Counted from the stretch's first letter, positions 50,811 to 61,227 are shown. The stretch is DNA of 64,000 bases from Pseudomonas sp. KK4 (GCF_001984065.1 NZ_LYVP01000002.1:94893-158892), one strand, 5' to 3'. The notes: generated by a model from the sequence alone, not told the origin. Numbers and translations: made by a program.

Positions 50811-52168
50811 TGACCGCGCCGAAAAAGAAAATCCTGCTCAACGCGTTCAACATGAACTGCATCGGCCACATCAACCATGGCCTGTGGACGCATCCACGGG
50901 ACACCTCGACCCAGTACAAGACGATCGAATACTGGACCGAACTGGCGCAATTGCTGGAGCGCGGGTTGTTCGATGGCCTGTTCATCGCTGACATCGTCGG
51001 CGTGTACGACGTGTACCAGAACTCGGTGGATGTGCCGCTGAAGGAATCGATCCAGCTGCCGGTCAACGACCCCTTGTTGCTGGTGTCGGCCATGGCGGCG
51101 GTGACGAAAAACCTCGGCTTCGGCCTCACCGCCAACCTCACCTATGAGCCGCCGTATCTGTTCGCCCGGCGCATGTCGACCCTCGATCACCTGAGCCGCG
51201 GCCGGGTGGGCTGGAACATCGTCACCGGTTATCTGGACAGCGCCGCCAAGGCCATGGGCCTGAGCGAGCAGGTCGAACATGACCGTCGTTACGACCAGGC
51301 CGATGAGTACCTGGAGGTCCTCTACAAACTCTGGGAAGGCAGCTGGGAAAACGGCGCGGTGCTCAACGATCCGCAGCGGCGGATCTATGCGCAGCCGGAC
51401 AAGGTGCACAAGGTCGAGCACAAGGGTGAGTTCTATCAGGTGGACGGATATCACCTGTGCGAACCGTCGCCACAGCGCACGCCGGTGCTGTTCCAGGCCG
51501 GCAGCTCCGACCGTGGCTTGCTGTTCGCCGGGCGGCATGCCGAGTGCGTGTTCATCAGCGGCCAGAACAAGCCGTCGACCAAGGTGCAGGTGGACAAGGT
51601 TCGCGCCAGCGCCGCCTCCGCCGGGCGCAATCCCGAGGACATCAAGGTGTTCATGGGCTTGAACGTGATTGTCGGCGCCACTGAGGAGCTGGCTTGGCAG
51701 AAACACGCCGAGTACCTGAGCTACGCCAGCGCCGAAGCCGGCGTGGCGCATTTTTCGGCGTCCACCGGGATCGATTTTTCCGAGTACGCCATCGACGAAC
51801 CGATCCAGTACGTCAAGAGCAACGCCATCCAGTCCGCCACCAGGAACCTGCAGAACAACGACTGGACACGCCGCAAATTACTCGATCAACACGCCCTCGG
51901 TGGTCGCTACATCACCGTGGTCGGCTCGCCTGCGCAAGTGGCCGACGAACTGGAATCCTGGATCGCCGAAACCGGCCTCGACGGCTTCAACCTGACGCGC
52001 ATCGTCACGCCGGAAAGCTATGTGGATTTCATTGAACAGGTGATTCCCGAGTTGCAGCGTCGCGGGTCGTACAAGACTGCGTACGACGACGGCAGCCTGC
52101 GGGAAAAGCTGTTCCGCGAAGGGGCGCATTTGCCTGAGCAACATACGGGCTCGGCTTACCGACGCTAA
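50810..52168 (+). CDS. FMN-dependent monooxygenase, NtaA/SnaA/DszA family
   Basis: 452 residues of the luciferase-like class: MTAPKKKILLNAFNMNCIGH at the start, GRVGWNIVTGYLDSAAKAMG for flavin binding and QAGSSDRGLLFAGRHAE. Related to the enzyme at 32615-33934 but clearly separate. It is coupled to two SfnB proteins and followed by a MetQNI-type importer, so its substrate is likely a sulfur compound related to methionine or a sulfone. A flavin reductase is not seen nearby. Confidence 0.88.
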   Translation: MTAPKKKILLNAFNMNCIGHINHGLWTHPRDTSTQYKTIEYWTELAQLLERGLFDGLFIADIVGVYDVYQNSVDVPLKESIQLPVNDPLLLVSAMAAVTKNLGFGLTANLTYEPPYLFARRMSTLDHLSRGRVGWNIVTGYLDSAAKAMGLSEQVEHDRRYDQADEYLEVLYKLWEGSWENGAVLNDPQRRIYAQPDKVHKVEHKGEFYQVDGYHLCEPSPQRTPVLFQAGSSDRGLLFAGRHAECVFISGQNKPSTKVQVDKVRASAASAGRNPEDIKVFMGLNVIVGATEELAWQKHAEYLSYASAEAGVAHFSASTGIDFSEYAIDEPIQYVKSNAIQSATRNLQNNDWTRRKLLDQHALGGRYITVVGSPAQVADELESWIAETGLDGFNLTRIVTPESYVDFIEQVIPELQRRGSYKTAYDDGSLREKLFREGAHLPEQHTGSAYRR

Positions 52169-52171
52169 AAG

Positions 52172-52238
52172 CTTCGCGAGCAAGCCCGCTCCCACAGTAG
52201 ACCGCGTTTCCCTGTGGGAGCGGGCTTGCTCGCGAAGA
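52172..52238. repeat. REP pair, TTCGCGAGCAAGCCCGCTC family
   Basis: A tight inverted pair between the monooxygenase and metQ. It may partly separate their transcripts. Confidence 0.85.
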
Positions 52239-52285
52239 GGCCCGCCAACACAACGTATTTTTTGCACTGACTGGAAATATTCCCC

Positions 52286-53095
52286 ATGAAAAAGAACGCT
52301 CTCTCGCAACCAGTCAAAGCACTGGCCCTGGCCCTCGGCCTCTTCAGTTCGGCAGTCTTCGCCGCCGACGCCCCGCTGAAAATCGGCACCACCGCCGCTT
52401 TCGCCATCCCACTGGAAGCCGCGGTGGAAGAGGCCGGCAAGCAAGGCCTGAAAGTCGAACTCGTGGAGTTCACCGACTGGATCGCGCCCAACGTCAGCCT
52501 CGCCGCGGGCGACATCGACGTGAACTACTTCCAGCACATCCCGTTCCTGGAAAACGCCAAGGCCGCGTCCGGGTTTGACCTGGTGCCGTTCGCCCCGGGG
52601 ATCATCAACAACGTCGGCCTCTACTCCAAGAAATACAAAAGCTTCGACGAGTTGCCCGAAGGCGCCAGCGTCGCCATCGCCAATGACCCGATCAACAGCG
52701 GCCGTGGCTTGCAGCTGCTGGCCAAAGCCGGACTGATCACCCTCAAGCCCGGCGTCGGCTACAAGGCCACCGAAGAGGACATCATCGCCAACCCGAAGAA
52801 AATCAAGATTCTGCAGGTTGAAGCGGTGCAACTGGTGCGCGCCTATGACGACGCCGACCTGGTCCAGGGCTACCCGGCGTACATCCGCCTGTCGAAGACC
52901 TTCGATGCAGGCTCCGCGCTGCTGTTCGACGGCCTCGATCACAAGGAATACGTGATTCAGTTCGTGATCCAGCCCAAGAGCAAAACCGACCCGCGCCTGA
53001 TCAAGTTCGTCGACATCTACCAGCATTCGCCAGCCGTTCGCGCCGCCCTGGACAAGGCCCACGGCAAGCTCTATCAAGCCGGTTGGGAAAGCTGA
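52286..53095 (+). CDS. MetQ/NlpA-family ABC binding protein
   Basis: 269 residues. A signal peptide ([20 protein letters not shown]) ends near VFA-ADA with no lipobox. The NlpA core ([31 protein letters not shown]) is present. The family binds methionine or analogues; the cluster suggests a sulfur compound. Followed at two bases by the ATP-binding subunit. Confidence 0.88.
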   Translation: MKKNALSQPVKALALALGLFSSAVFAADAPLKIGTTAAFAIPLEAAVEEAGKQGLKVELVEFTDWIAPNVSLAAGDIDVNYFQHIPFLENAKAASGFDLVPFAPGIINNVGLYSKKYKSFDELPEGASVAIANDPINSGRGLQLLAKAGLITLKPGVGYKATEEDIIANPKKIKILQVEAVQLVRAYDDADLVQGYPAYIRLSKTFDAGSALLFDGLDHKEYVIQFVIQPKSKTDPRLIKFVDIYQHSPAVRAALDKAHGKLYQAGWES

Positions 53096-53097
53096 AA

Positions 53098-54219
53098 ATG
53101 ACGGCCGCGACTCAACTGCGACTGGAGATTCCAGAGCCTCAACAAGCGATCAGAACTGAACTGCACCCAGACCTGAACCACGCCCACGTGCGCTTCATCA
53201 ACCTGGGCAAAACCTACGACGGCCAGCAAGGTCCGGTGGCGGCCCTGCACGGCATCGACCTGGCGATCCAACGCGGTGAAGTGTTCGGCATCATCGGCCG
53301 CAGCGGCGCCGGCAAGTCGTCGCTGATCCGCACCATCAACCGCCTCGAACAACCGAGCAGCGGCCGGGTGTTGATTGATCAGGTGGACATCGGCGAGTTC
53401 GATGAGGATCGGCTGGTGGCGCTGCGTCGGCGCATCGGCATGATCTTCCAGCACTTCAACCTGATGTCGGCCAAGACCGTTTGGCAGAACGTCGAACTGC
53501 CGCTGAAAGTCGCCGGCGTGCCCAAGGAACAGCGCGATCGCAAAGTGCGTGAGCTGCTCGAGTTGGTGGGCCTGCAAGCCAAGCACAAGGCCTACCCGGC
53601 GCAGCTGTCCGGCGGCCAGAAACAGCGCGTCGGCATCGCCCGTGCGCTGGTTCACGACCCGGCGATTCTGCTGTGCGACGAAGCCACGTCGGCACTGGAC
53701 CCGGAGACCACGCAATCGATCCTCGGCCTGCTGCGCGAGATCAATCAGCGCCTGGGTTTGACCATCGTCCTGATCACTCACGAGATGGCGGTGATCCGCG
53801 AGATCTGTGATCGCGTGGTGGTGCTCGAACGCGGTCGCGTGGTCGAGCAAGGGCCGGTGTGGGAAGTGTTCGGCAACCCCCGGCATGAAGTCAGCAAGAC
53901 CCTGCTCGCGCCGTTGCAGCATGCCTTGCCGCCAGAGCTGCAAAGCCGCTTGCAGGCGCGCCCGCAGTCCCCGGACGCTGCCGTGGTGCTGCGTCTGCAA
54001 TTCACCGGCGCCGCGCAGGACGAACCGGACATCGCCGCCCTGTTCAACGCTCTCGGTGGGCGGGTGCGTCTGCTGCAAGGTGGCGTGGAACGGATTCAGG
54101 GTCACGCGCTGGGGCAACTGCTGCTGTCGGTGTCCGGCTCGCCGCTGGACGCCGAAGACCTGTGCCAGCGCGCCAGCCAGTGGGCGCAACAAGTGGAGGT
54201 GTTGGGTTATGTGGTTTGA
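53098..54219 (+). CDS. MetN-type ABC transporter ATP-binding protein with NIL domain
   Basis: 373 residues. Walker [11 protein letters not shown]-loop [12 protein letters not shown], signature [15 protein letters not shown] and Walker [13 protein letters not shown] are followed by a C-terminal extension of about 100 residues, as in the NIL domain that senses substrate in MetN. The N-terminal 25 residues are an extra tail. It overlaps the permease gene by 11 bases. Confidence 0.9.
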   Translation: MTAATQLRLEIPEPQQAIRTELHPDLNHAHVRFINLGKTYDGQQGPVAALHGIDLAIQRGEVFGIIGRSGAGKSSLIRTINRLEQPSSGRVLIDQVDIGEFDEDRLVALRRRIGMIFQHFNLMSAKTVWQNVELPLKVAGVPKEQRDRKVRELLELVGLQAKHKAYPAQLSGGQKQRVGIARALVHDPAILLCDEATSALDPETTQSILGLLREINQRLGLTIVLITHEMAVIREICDRVVVLERGRVVEQGPVWEVFGNPRHEVSKTLLAPLQHALPPELQSRLQARPQSPDAAVVLRLQFTGAAQDEPDIAALFNALGGRVRLLQGGVERIQGHALGQLLLSVSGSPLDAEDLCQRASQWAQQVEVLGYVV

Positions 54220-54853
54220 TCGCTTGCTGCAAGGTTTCATCGACACCTTCCTGATGGTCGGCGTGTCGTCGCTGATCGCGCTGCTGGCGGGGATTCCGCT
54301 GGCAGTGATTCTGGTCACCAGTTCCAAGGGCGGCATCTACGAAGCCCCGGCAGTGAACCGGGCGCTGGGCGCGTTCGTGAACCTGTTTCGTTCGATTCCG
54401 TTTCTGATCTTGATGGTGGCGCTGATTCCGTTCACTCGGTTGATCGTTGGCACCACCTACGGCGTGTGGGCGGCCGTGGTGCCGCTGACCATTGCGGCCA
54501 CGCCGTTCTTTGCGCGGATTGCCGAAGTGAGTTTGCGCGAAGTGGATCACGGCTTGATCGAAGCGGCCCAGGCCATGGGGTGCCGGCGTGGGCATATCGT
54601 TTGGCATGTGCTGTTGCCCGAAGCGCTGCCGGGGATTGTCGGCGGGTTCACCATCACCCTGGTGACCATGATCAACTCATCGGCCATGGCCGGAGCCATT
54701 GGCGCCGGTGGGCTGGGGGACATTGCTTATCGGTATGGTTACCAGCGCTTCGACAGCCAGATCATGTTGACGGTGATCGTGTTGCTGGTGGCCTTGGTCG
54801 CAGTGATTCAGCTGGGCGGAGATCGGTTGGCCAGGGGCCTGAACAAACGCTGA
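54209..54853 (+). CDS. MetI-type ABC transporter permease
   Basis: 214 residues starting [18 protein letters not shown], overlapping metN by 11 bases. Five transmembrane helices and the EAA loop ([20 protein letters not shown]) are visible. With the preceding two genes it forms a complete importer for methionine or a related sulfur compound. Confidence 0.92.
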   Translation: MWFDRLLQGFIDTFLMVGVSSLIALLAGIPLAVILVTSSKGGIYEAPAVNRALGAFVNLFRSIPFLILMVALIPFTRLIVGTTYGVWAAVVPLTIAATPFFARIAEVSLREVDHGLIEAAQAMGCRRGHIVWHVLLPEALPGIVGGFTITLVTMINSSAMAGAIGAGGLGDIAYRYGYQRFDSQIMLTVIVLLVALVAVIQLGGDRLARGLNKR

Positions 54854-54877
54854 GCCGCTGGATATTGCAGTGCTGAA

Positions 54878-55002
54878 TGTGGCGAGGGAGCTTGCTCCCG
54901 CTGGGCTGCGAAGCAGCCCCAAAACGCGGTGGTTAGGGCAAATCCGCACGCAGGTTTTGCGATTGCTGCGCAATCGGACGGGAGCAAGCTCCCTCGCCAC
55001 AA
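54878..55002. repeat. Long palindromic repeat, GTGGCGAGGGAGCTTGC family
   Basis: Outer arms TGTGGCGAGGGAGCTTGCTC and its complement with inner GGCTGCGAAGCAGCC stems; the same type as 2286-2423. Confidence 0.85.
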
Positions 55003-55095
55003 ATGCCTGTTCGCCTGAAGGCCCGCGAAGGCTGCGCAGCAGCCATGAAACCGTTGGCGTATATTCGGCAAATCCCCATTGCCTGCGCAGCCACC

Positions 55096-55722
55096 ATGAA
55101 ACAAACCCCCACCGACCTCGAACACATCACAACCACCACGTTGGGCCATTACAACTCGGTGGCCGAAGGCTTTCGCGAGGGCACCCGTGATCACGATGTG
55201 AGCCAGAACATCGATGCCTTGCTGCGGCACATCCAGGGCCAGGCGCCGTTCGAGATTCTCGATTTCGGCTGTGGCCCGGGCCGGGACTTGCAGACGTTCA
55301 CCCGCATGGGGCACACGGCGGTGGGCCTGGACGGCGCGGAGAAATTTGCGCAGATGGCGCGCGCAGATAGCGGTTGCGAGGTGTGGCATCAGGACTTTCT
55401 GAAGCTTGATCTGCCAGCAGAACGCTTCGACGGGATTTTTGCCAACGCGGTGCTGTTCCACATTCCGCGTCAGGAATTACCGCGAGTGTTGAAGCAACTG
55501 CGAGCGGCGTTGAAACCGGGTGGCGTGTTGTTCAGTTCCAACCCCCGTGGTGAAAATCAGGAAGGCTGGAACGGGCCGCGCTATGGGTCGTATCACGATC
55601 TTGCGGCGTGGCAGCAGTTGTTGACCGAGGCGGGGTTTGTGGAGCTGGAGCATTACTACCGCCCGGCGGGGCTGCCGCGCGAGCAGCAGCCTTGGCTGGC
55701 CAGTGTCTGGCGCAAGGTTTAG
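55096..55722 (+). CDS. Class I SAM-dependent methyltransferase
   Basis: 208 residues from ATG 55096; a longer frame to 55003 starts inside the repeat and is rejected. The SAM-binding motif ILDFGCGPGRDL lies at about residue 55, and later motifs FDGIFANAVLFHI and LKPGGVLFSSNP fit the methyltransferase type 11 group. The substrate is unknown. A single gene, convergent with the efflux operon. Confidence 0.87.
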   Translation: MKQTPTDLEHITTTTLGHYNSVAEGFREGTRDHDVSQNIDALLRHIQGQAPFEILDFGCGPGRDLQTFTRMGHTAVGLDGAEKFAQMARADSGCEVWHQDFLKLDLPAERFDGIFANAVLFHIPRQELPRVLKQLRAALKPGGVLFSSNPRGENQEGWNGPRYGSYHDLAAWQQLLTEAGFVELEHYYRPAGLPREQQPWLASVWRKV

Positions 55723-55741
55723 CGGTGCCTGCACGGGCGCT

Positions 55742-55806
55742 TTCGCGAGCAAGCCCGCTCCCACATTTGGAACGCGTTCCTCCTGTGGGAGCGGGCTTGC
55801 TCGCGA
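55742..55806. repeat. REP pair, TTCGCGAGCAAGCCCGCTC family
   Basis: An inverted pair between the convergent methyltransferase and triC genes. Confidence 0.85.
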
Positions 55807-55827
55807 ATGAGCGCGCAGCGCTCGCCC

Positions 55828-58800
55828 TTACTTCACCTCTTTGTGCGGCTCGCGAATCTTGTACCAGGCCACATACAGTGCCGGCAAAAACAGCAACGTC
55901 AGCAGGGTCGCAACGATAATCCCGCCAATCATCGCGTACGCCATCGGCCCCCAGAACACTTCCCGGGCAATCGGGATCATGCCCAGGCTGGCCGCCGCTG
56001 CCGTCAGCAGAATCGGCCGTCGACGATGTTCGGTGGCTTCCAGCACGGCATCCCAGGGTGACGACCCTGCGCGCTCGAACTCGTCGATCTGGGTCACCAG
56101 GATCACCGAGTTGCGGATGATGATGCCGATCAGCGCCAGGATCCCCAGAATCGCCACGAAGCCCATCGGCGTGCCGGTCGGCACCAGCGCCAGCACCACG
56201 CCAATCAGGCCCAGCGGCGCCACGCTGGCCACCAGGAACATCTTCTGCACGCTGTGCAACTGGATCATCAGGAAGGTCGCCATCAAGAACAGCATCAGCG
56301 GCACCACTTTGGCGATCGGCCCCTGGGCCTTGCCGCTCTCCTCCACTGTACCGCCGGTGGCGACCTTGTAGCCCACCGGCAACGCGGCGGCGAACTTCTC
56401 GATGTCAGGCTTGAGCAGGGTCACCAGGTCCGTCGGTTGAATCTCACCCAGGGTTGCAGCCTTGATGGTCACTGTCGGCTTGCGGTCGCGACGCCACACC
56501 AGCGGCTGCTCCAGTTCATAACGCACCGTGGCGAACGCCAGCAGCGGAATCGACGTGCCGCTCGGCGTGGTGATCTGCAGGTTCTGCAAAGTCTCCGGCG
56601 TGCCCCGTTCAGCGTCCACCGCACGGCCTACCAGATTGATCAGGTAAATGTCATCGTCGACCTGGGTCACGGTCGAGCCGCTGACGATGCTGTTCATCAG
56701 GTTCGCCACGTCCTCGGACGACAGCCCGAGCTGGCGCGCCTTGTCCTGGGCGATGTCGATGCGCAGCACCTTGCCCGGCTCGTTCCAGTCGAAAATGATC
56801 TCGCCGATGTGCGGACTCTGGTCCAGTACGGTGGCCAGATCGATGGCGTGCTTGCGCACCTGATCGATGTTGCCCCCACTGACCCGGTACTGGATCGGGC
56901 GCCCTACCGGCGGCCCCATTTCCAGCGCCTGGACGTAGCTGCCGATGCCGACGAAGTCTTTGCGCAGGCGTTCACGCAGGCGATCGCTGAGCACTTTGCG
57001 GGCCTCGAAATCCTTGCTGACGATCACCAGTTGCGCGTAGTACGGGTTCTGCAATTGCTGGTCCAGGGGCAGGTAGAAACGGATCGCACCCTGGCCGATG
57101 TAGGTGCTCCAGCGCACGATGTCCGGGTCACCCTTGAGCGTCGCTTCGAGCTTGTCCACGGCCTTGCGGGTTTCCGCGATAGAGGCGTTTTGCGGCAGGT
57201 TCAGGTCCACCAGGATTTCCGGGCGATCCGAGGACGGGAAGAACTGGTTCTGCACAAAACGCATGCCGAATACCGACAACACAAACAGCAGCACCGTAAT
57301 GCCGATGGCCCACCAGCGATTGCGCATGCTCCACAGCAGGCCGCCGTTGAACGCCCGGCCGATACGCCCAGGCTCCGCCGAATGCTTTTTGATATGGGTG
57401 CTGAGGATGTGCACGCCGATCACCGGGGCGAACAGCACTGCAACGATCCACGACACCAGCATGGCCACGGCGATCACCGCGAACAGGGTGAAAGTGTACT
57501 CGCCGGCAGAACTGGCATTGAGGCCGATGGGCACGAAGCCGGCGACCGTCACCAGCGTACCCGTCAGCATCGGGAATGCGGTCGAGGTATAGGCAAAAGT
57601 CGCCGCCTGCTCCTTGGTTTCCCCAAGCTCCAGGCGTGAAACCATCATCTCCACGGTGATCATCGCATCATCCACCAACAGGCCCAGAGCGATGATCAGC
57701 GCGCCGAGGGAAATGCGCTGCATGGTGATGCCGCTGTATTCCATGAACACGAACACCATGGCCAGCACCAGCGGGATCGAGCAGGCCACCACCAGGCCTG
57801 CGCGCACCCCGAGGCTGATGAAACTCACCACCAGTACAATCACCACCGCTTCGAACAGCGCACTGGTGAAGCCGCCCACCGCCTCTTCCACCACCTCGGC
57901 CTGGTCGGACACGTTATGCACACCGACACCCACCGGCAAATCGGCGGTCAGCTCACTCATGCGCTGGTGCAGCGCCTTGCCGAACACCTGGATATTGCCG
58001 CCCTTCTGCATGGCGATGGCCAGACCGATGGCTGGCTGGCCATTGAAGCGAAATTGCGGGGTCGTCGGGTCGACGTAGCCGCGCTGGATGTCGGCGATAT
58101 CGGCCAGGCGATAGAAGCGATCGTTGAGCCGCAGGTTGACGTTGGCCAGGTCCTTTTCCGAAGCGAACTGCCCGGAGGTGCGCACGGAAATCCGCTCGGG
58201 ACCTGCCTCGATCACCCCGGCCGGGGTAATCGCGTTTTCTTTTTGCAGGCTCTGCACCACCTGCCCTTCGTCGATGCCCAGCGCCGCCAGTTTGCGCGTG
58301 GAGAAATTCAGGTAGATGACTTCGTCCTGCTGGCCGACCATTTCGATCTTGCCCAGCCCCGGCACATCATGGATTTCGGCCCTGGCCTGTTCGACATAGT
58401 CACGCAACTGGCGCATCGACAAGCCGTCGGTGGTAAAGGCGTAGACCGAGCCGTACACGTCACCGAATTCGTCGTTGAACGACGGCCCCTGGATGCCCTG
58501 GGGAAATTGCCCGCGAATGTCGCCGATCTTCTTGCGCACCTGGTACCAGATTTCCGGGATGTCCGGAGCTTTGGTGGTGTCGCGCAAATACACATAGACC
58601 GTGGATTCGCCCGGGCGGGTGTAGCTTTTCACGTAGTCGAGGGAGTCGAGCTCTTCGAGTTTTTTCTCGATGCGATCGGTGACCTGCTTGAGGGTTTCTT
58701 CCTGGGTCGCACCCGGCCAGCGGGTCTGGATCACCATGGTCTTGATGGTGAACGAAGGGTCTTCTTCGCGCCCCAGGTTCAGGTAGGAAAACACGCCCAT

Positions 58801-58881
58801 CAGCAACGCGACGAACATCAGATACCAGACGAACGACTGATGTTTGAGCGCCCATTCGGATAAGTTGAAACTCCCTTTCAT
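55828..58881 (-). CDS. triC: TriC-type RND efflux transporter
   Basis: 1017 residues, twelve transmembrane helices in two halves with two large periplasmic loops. The charged residues of the proton relay lie in the fourth-helix region (GALIIALGLLVDDAMITVEM). The gene sits last after two adaptor genes, the arrangement of P. aeruginosa TriABC, which exports triclosan and works with outer-membrane OpmH. The start overlaps triB by four bases. The drug range here is not shown by sequence. No outer-membrane channel gene is adjacent. Confidence 0.88.
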   Translation of the reverse strand: MKGSFNLSEWALKHQSFVWYLMFVALLMGVFSYLNLGREEDPSFTIKTMVIQTRWPGATQEETLKQVTDRIEKKLEELDSLDYVKSYTRPGESTVYVYLRDTTKAPDIPEIWYQVRKKIGDIRGQFPQGIQGPSFNDEFGDVYGSVYAFTTDGLSMRQLRDYVEQARAEIHDVPGLGKIEMVGQQDEVIYLNFSTRKLAALGIDEGQVVQSLQKENAITPAGVIEAGPERISVRTSGQFASEKDLANVNLRLNDRFYRLADIADIQRGYVDPTTPQFRFNGQPAIGLAIAMQKGGNIQVFGKALHQRMSELTADLPVGVGVHNVSDQAEVVEEAVGGFTSALFEAVVIVLVVSFISLGVRAGLVVACSIPLVLAMVFVFMEYSGITMQRISLGALIIALGLLVDDAMITVEMMVSRLELGETKEQAATFAYTSTAFPMLTGTLVTVAGFVPIGLNASSAGEYTFTLFAVIAVAMLVSWIVAVLFAPVIGVHILSTHIKKHSAEPGRIGRAFNGGLLWSMRNRWWAIGITVLLFVLSVFGMRFVQNQFFPSSDRPEILVDLNLPQNASIAETRKAVDKLEATLKGDPDIVRWSTYIGQGAIRFYLPLDQQLQNPYYAQLVIVSKDFEARKVLSDRLRERLRKDFVGIGSYVQALEMGPPVGRPIQYRVSGGNIDQVRKHAIDLATVLDQSPHIGEIIFDWNEPGKVLRIDIAQDKARQLGLSSEDVANLMNSIVSGSTVTQVDDDIYLINLVGRAVDAERGTPETLQNLQITTPSGTSIPLLAFATVRYELEQPLVWRRDRKPTVTIKAATLGEIQPTDLVTLLKPDIEKFAAALPVGYKVATGGTVEESGKAQGPIAKVVPLMLFLMATFLMIQLHSVQKMFLVASVAPLGLIGVVLALVPTGTPMGFVAILGILALIGIIIRNSVILVTQIDEFERAGSSPWDAVLEATEHRRRPILLTAAAASLGMIPIAREVFWGPMAYAMIGGIIVATLLTLLFLPALYVAWYKIREPHKEVK

Positions 58882-59945
58882 TGTGGGCTGCCCTCATCGA
58901 CTTTCACTGTCTGCCCCGGTTTGAGGCTGTTCACACCGGCGGTGACGACACGCTCGCCGTTCTTGACGCCGTCGGCCAGCACCACACTGTTGTAGCCGCG
59001 GCTGGCCACCCGGACATCCCGTGGCGACACGGTATGCGCCTTTGGATCGACGACCCAGATGCGAGTTTTGCCTTCGACCTCCTGCAGGGCACTGACCGGC
59101 AGTTCGATGCGCGGTTTGATGGCCGAGCTCAGGGTCACGCTGATCGCCGTGCCCAGGCGAAACGCCGTGGGTGTCTCGGCCAGGGTCAGGCGCGCGCGAC
59201 GAGTGCGGGTGGCGCTGTCGGCCTGGGGCTCGATTTCCCGCACCACCGCCGTGGTGTTGACTTGCGGGTTCAACTGCAAAGCCACTTGAAACACCACATC
59301 GGCGGGCAACTGATCGACCAGGGTGTCCGGCAGATCGATCACCGCTTCCTTGATGTCCGGTTGCGCCAGGGTCACCACTTGCTGGCCGGCACTGACCACC
59401 TGCCCGGCCTCGGCATTCCATGCGGTCACCACCGACTTGTGGTCGGCGCGCAACTCGACGTAATTGAGCTGGTCCTTGGCCTGACTGACCGCCGCCTGGG
59501 CCTGATCGAGGGACGCCTGGGTGGTTTTCAGATCGGTTTGCGCGGCGTCCAGCTGTGCCTGCGAGCCCACACCGCGATCGAACAATGCCTGCTGCCGCCG
59601 GGCGCTGGCCTGGGCATTGATGAGCTGCGCCTGGACGCTCGCCAGATTGCCCTGGGCGGACCGTAACTGGTTCTGCTGGTCGGTGGGGTCGAGCGAGGCG
59701 AGCAGGTCGCCTTTTTCAACTTCGGCACCGACATCCACGGCGCGGCTGGCAATGCGCCCGGGCACCCGGAACCCGACATTGCTTTCGTAACGCGCCTGGA
59801 TATTGCCGGCAAAACGCCCGAGATTTTCCTCGCCCGACGACTGGACCACGGTCGACAGCACCGGACGCACAGGCTCCGGCGGTGGTTCTTTTTTCGAACA
59901 GGCCACCAGCACCACAGCGACAAACATCAGCAACAGACGCCTCAT
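58878..59945 (-). CDS. triB: TriB-type RND membrane fusion lipoprotein
   Basis: 355 residues. A lipoprotein signal (MRRLLLMFVAVVLVAC) places it in the inner membrane facing the periplasm. The biotinyl-lipoyl-like core and coiled hairpin (GNLASVQAQLINAQASARRQ onwards) are typical. It bridges the pump to the outer-membrane channel. It overlaps both neighbours by four bases. Confidence 0.87.
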   Translation of the reverse strand: MRRLLLMFVAVVLVACSKKEPPPEPVRPVLSTVVQSSGEENLGRFAGNIQARYESNVGFRVPGRIASRAVDVGAEVEKGDLLASLDPTDQQNQLRSAQGNLASVQAQLINAQASARRQQALFDRGVGSQAQLDAAQTDLKTTQASLDQAQAAVSQAKDQLNYVELRADHKSVVTAWNAEAGQVVSAGQQVVTLAQPDIKEAVIDLPDTLVDQLPADVVFQVALQLNPQVNTTAVVREIEPQADSATRTRRARLTLAETPTAFRLGTAISVTLSSAIKPRIELPVSALQEVEGKTRIWVVDPKAHTVSPRDVRVASRGYNSVVLADGVKNGERVVTAGVNSLKPGQTVKVDEGSPQ

Positions 59946-61045
59946 GGTTGAGCCCCCGTGGCCAGATCCTTGTACGTATTTTCGGCGATCTCTACCGCCA
60001 TGCCGGGATGCAATAACTGGCCGCCGGCGATGACGACTTTTTCACCACCGACCAGGCCGCCGCTGATGATGACCCTGCCGGTCAGGTAGCGGCCGACGGT
60101 GACAGGATGCAGGAATGCCTTGCCCTCCCCGTCCACCAGCCACACGGCGGGCTTGCTGACGTCTTTGGTCAGCGCCGACCAGGGCAACTCCACGGCGGCT
60201 TTGCCTCGGGTATTGGCGGTGGCGCTGACCACCGAACCCAGCTGCATGCCGGGCGGCAAGCCATCGAGGGTAACCTTGACCTGCACCGTGCCGGTCTGCT
60301 CGGAGACCGCCGGGGTAATTTCCCGCACGGTGCCGGTGGTCTTGATCGCCGGGTTGTCCAGCAGGCTGACCACCACGGATTTGTCGGAGGGCGGCCCGGC
60401 CAGCAGTGATTCGTACACATTGAACACAGCGTCGCGGTCACCGTCCTGGGCCAGGCTGAAAATCGGCACGGTCGCCTGCACCACCTGACCGACTTCCGCC
60501 TGACGCGCGGTGATCACACCCGGGGCCTCGGCAATCAACGCGGTGTAGCTCAATTGCTCCCGAGCATTGGCCAATTGCGCCTGGGCCGCCGCCAGCGAAC
60601 TCTCGCTGCTGCGTAAGGCAGCCTGTGCCGAATCGTATTCGCTCTGGCTGGTGTAGCCCTTGGGCAGCAGTTTTTGCTGGCGCATGAAAGACGCGGCGTT
60701 CTGTTTGACCTTGGCCTGTTCAGCAACGACCTGGGCCTGGGCGGAGTCGAGATTGGTTTGCAGATCTTTGGGGTCGAGCCGGGCCAATACCTGTTTGGCG
60801 CTCACCCGATCCCCGACATCCACCGAACGCTGGATGATCTTGCCGCCGACGCGAAACGACAGCTCCGTCTGGACCCGCGCCTGCACATCACCGGTCAGGG
60901 TCACGCTGGCGGCGTAATCGGTCAGCTTCACTTGCTGAACGAAAACCCGCGGCCGAGCCTTCTCGGCCGGTGTCTTCTCACCACAGCCGCTCAGCAATGC
61001 CAACAGGCTCAGGCCAAGGGCTATTTTCAATCCGGGACCAGCCAT
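59942..61045 (-). CDS. triA: TriA-type RND membrane fusion lipoprotein
   Basis: 367 residues. The lipobox is LLALLSGC at about residues 14-21. The hairpin region (LDSAQAQVVAEQAKVKQNAA) and barrel domains follow. A second adaptor for the same pump, similar in design to the TriB-type protein, so an ancient duplication is likely. First gene of the operon; its promoter lies in the 180-bp gap shared with the divergent ATPase gene. Confidence 0.87.
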   Translation of the reverse strand: MAGPGLKIALGLSLLALLSGCGEKTPAEKARPRVFVQQVKLTDYAASVTLTGDVQARVQTELSFRVGGKIIQRSVDVGDRVSAKQVLARLDPKDLQTNLDSAQAQVVAEQAKVKQNAASFMRQQKLLPKGYTSQSEYDSAQAALRSSESSLAAAQAQLANAREQLSYTALIAEAPGVITARQAEVGQVVQATVPIFSLAQDGDRDAVFNVYESLLAGPPSDKSVVVSLLDNPAIKTTGTVREITPAVSEQTGTVQVKVTLDGLPPGMQLGSVVSATANTRGKAAVELPWSALTKDVSKPAVWLVDGEGKAFLHPVTVGRYLTGRVIISGGLVGGEKVVIAGGQLLHPGMAVEIAENTYKDLATGAQP

Positions 61046-61148
61046 GCAGACTCCTTTGCGTTTAACGGGCGCGATACGTCTGTCAGCTTAGAACAGGGTT
61101 CCACGAGTGCATCCGACCCTGTCAAATAAAGTGCTCAGAGGGCATTCG

Positions 61149-61178
61149 CTGCAGGAGCGAGCATGCTCGCTCCTACAG
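61149..61178. repeat. Single palindrome, CTGCAGGAGCGAGCATGCTCGCTCC unit
   Basis: A nearly perfect 30-base palindrome of the CTGTAGGAGCGAGC family. In the divergent promoter gap between triA and the ATPase gene. Confidence 0.8.
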
Positions 61179-61227
61179 GGGTTACAGTGTTCGATGACGA
61201 AGAAAAGTTCCTGGCAGGATGCTCCCC

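Noticed and set aside
55003..55095. N-terminal extension of the methyltransferase
   Set aside because: The extra residues come from the edge of a repeat and have no ribosome site.
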